A DNA stretch of 21,448 bases, taken from the NCBI RefSeq assembly GCF_003459505.1, contig NZ_QRWD01000015.1, positions 1-21,448 on the forward strand, written 5' to 3'. Shown one piece after another: positions 20,847 through 21,448 of the stretch (its first letter is position 1; each line of letters begins with the position of its first letter). A model generated the notes under the pieces. It saw nothing but the letters and a program-made list of their open reading frames with translations. It was not told the origin of the DNA and made no database searches. This stretch comes from Collinsella sp. AF20-14LB (GTDB taxonomy: Bacteria; Actinomycetota; Coriobacteriia; Coriobacteriales; Coriobacteriaceae). A program made the translations under genes and the position numbers.

Positions 20847-21347
20847 GTGCTGTCGGTACCGGTCCACAAGGATGTAACCGAGTATCAGCCCAAGGTCATC
20901 GGCGGCCTCACCGCACGCACGATCATCTGTATCGGAGCGGCGGTGGGCTGCGCCCTGGCTTTCGGCTTGCTCTGCACGTTCGTGTTCCACGTGGACATCA
21001 ACGACGTCATCTACCTCGTATGGCTCGCCGCGGCTCCCGCCGCGCTCATCGGCTTCTATACGCCCCACGGCATGAACTTCGAGAAGTTCGCGCCGCTGTG
21101 GCTCGCGCACAACTTCAACGAGCAGTGCCTGGTCTACGTCAGCGCCACCAACCGCGGAGAATTCAAGGCCGAGGCGGACTCCCTCAAGAAGGCGTATGCG
21201 GATGAGCGCAAGAAGGGCAACGGCAAGGAGTTGTCGAAGCTCTACAAGACCAACGGCATCGAGATGTGGGAGCCGGGCGGTGCGCTCGCGCCGATGACCA
21301 TCACAGACCCCAACAAGAGACAGATTGAAGACTTTTGGAGCGACTAA
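20847..21347 (+). CDS. PrgI-like conjugation membrane protein
   Basis: The GTG at 20847 is the first start after the previous gene; only a weak GAGG precedes it, so translation is probably coupled. Residues 1-15 (SVPVHKDVTEYQPKVIGGLT) and two membrane helices at about 24-47 and 52-71 with the following FYTPHGMNFEKFAPLW are the layout of PrgI family proteins (VirB3-like position). A soluble tail of about 90 residues follows, longer than in many members, with a charged helix (EADSLKKAYADERKKGNGKE). It is an inner-membrane part of the mating channel and partner of the VirB4-like ATPase encoded next. Its TAA overlaps the next ATG by one base. Confidence 0.85.
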   Translation: MLSVPVHKDVTEYQPKVIGGLTARTIICIGAAVGCALAFGLLCTFVFHVDINDVIYLVWLAAAPAALIGFYTPHGMNFEKFAPLWLAHNFNEQCLVYVSATNRGEFKAEADSLKKAYADERKKGNGKELSKLYKTNGIEMWEPGGALAPMTITDPNKRQIEDFWSD

Positions 21348-21448
21348 TGGCAAACAAGGACGAGAGCTTCAAGAACATGGAGACGCTCGCGGCGGGTCTC
21401 CGCCGTCCGGGAGAGGGCGGCTTCGAGCTCGACCCCGAGTATGCGAAG
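21347..21448 (+). CDS. start of a probable VirB4-like conjugation ATPase (truncated by window)
   Basis: ATG 21347 overlaps the PrgI-like stop as TAATG. Only 34 codons are visible (beginning MANKDESFKNMETLAAGLRR), a charged N-terminus with no motif. In Gram-positive transfer modules the gene directly after prgI is normally the VirB4/TraE-type ATPase. That is the sole ground for the name; the frame runs out of the window. Confidence 0.5.
   Translation, partial: MANKDESFKNMETLAAGLRRPGEGGFELDPEYAK

Overview
The window looks like part of a large conjugative element, either a plasmid or an integrative conjugative element, from a high-GC Gram-positive bacterium. Coriobacteriia such as a Collinsella relative are the best guess. 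The reasons are the GC-rich coding sequence with Shine-Dalgarno starts, an LPQTG sortase-anchored surface protein, a BspA-like (DUF285) protein, and a transfer module of the Gram-positive type (VirD4-like coupling protein, Maff2-like membrane protein, PrgI-like protein). No 16S rRNA or other taxonomic marker is present, so this assignment is inference.

Left part, about 1-11,260: an accessory or cargo region. It holds the 3' end of a BspA-like surface protein gene, a decayed IS30-type insertion, a second BspA-like fragment, a probable free-standing structured RNA of about 210 nt (1655-1866), a PBECR4-like nuclease-fold protein, an acidic orphan protein, a BrnT/BrnA toxin-antitoxin pair, a C5-cytosine DNA methyltransferase broken at a run of six Gs, a very Ala-rich coiled-coil LPQTG surface protein, a small orphan protein and two HTH regulators. 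Almost every spacer between these genes carries an array of a degenerate octanucleotide repeat (consensus GTAGCYNN, 4-12 units in register). I found nine such arrays here and none in the right half.

Right part, about 11,340-21,448: the backbone, transcribed rightward. It runs through two small genes (one a HTH/excisionase-like protein), a 45-codon leader-like gene, three winged-helix replication-type proteins, a long coiled-coil protein, a PcfB-like accessory protein, the VirD4/TraG coupling ATPase, a Maff2-like membrane protein, a PrgI-like protein, and the first 34 codons of what position suggests is the VirB4-like ATPase. The third winged-helix gene contains five 21-bp tandem repeats, a 24-bp perfect palindrome and a 59-bp tract of about 90% AT. 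Together these resemble an origin of replication embedded in the initiator gene, as known for RepA_N-type plasmids.

A second dispersed signal is the palindrome TGCCGCWGCGGCA. It lies 55-95 bp before the start codons of at least five genes on both sides of the element, plus one partial copy, and could be the operator of an element-wide regulator. The most novel-looking observations are the octamer arrays separating cargo genes, the shared palindrome, the intragenic origin candidate, the structured RNA, and two RNA-level control candidates (a hairpin terminator inside a coupled small ORF, and a structure that would hide the ribosome binding site of the first transfer gene).
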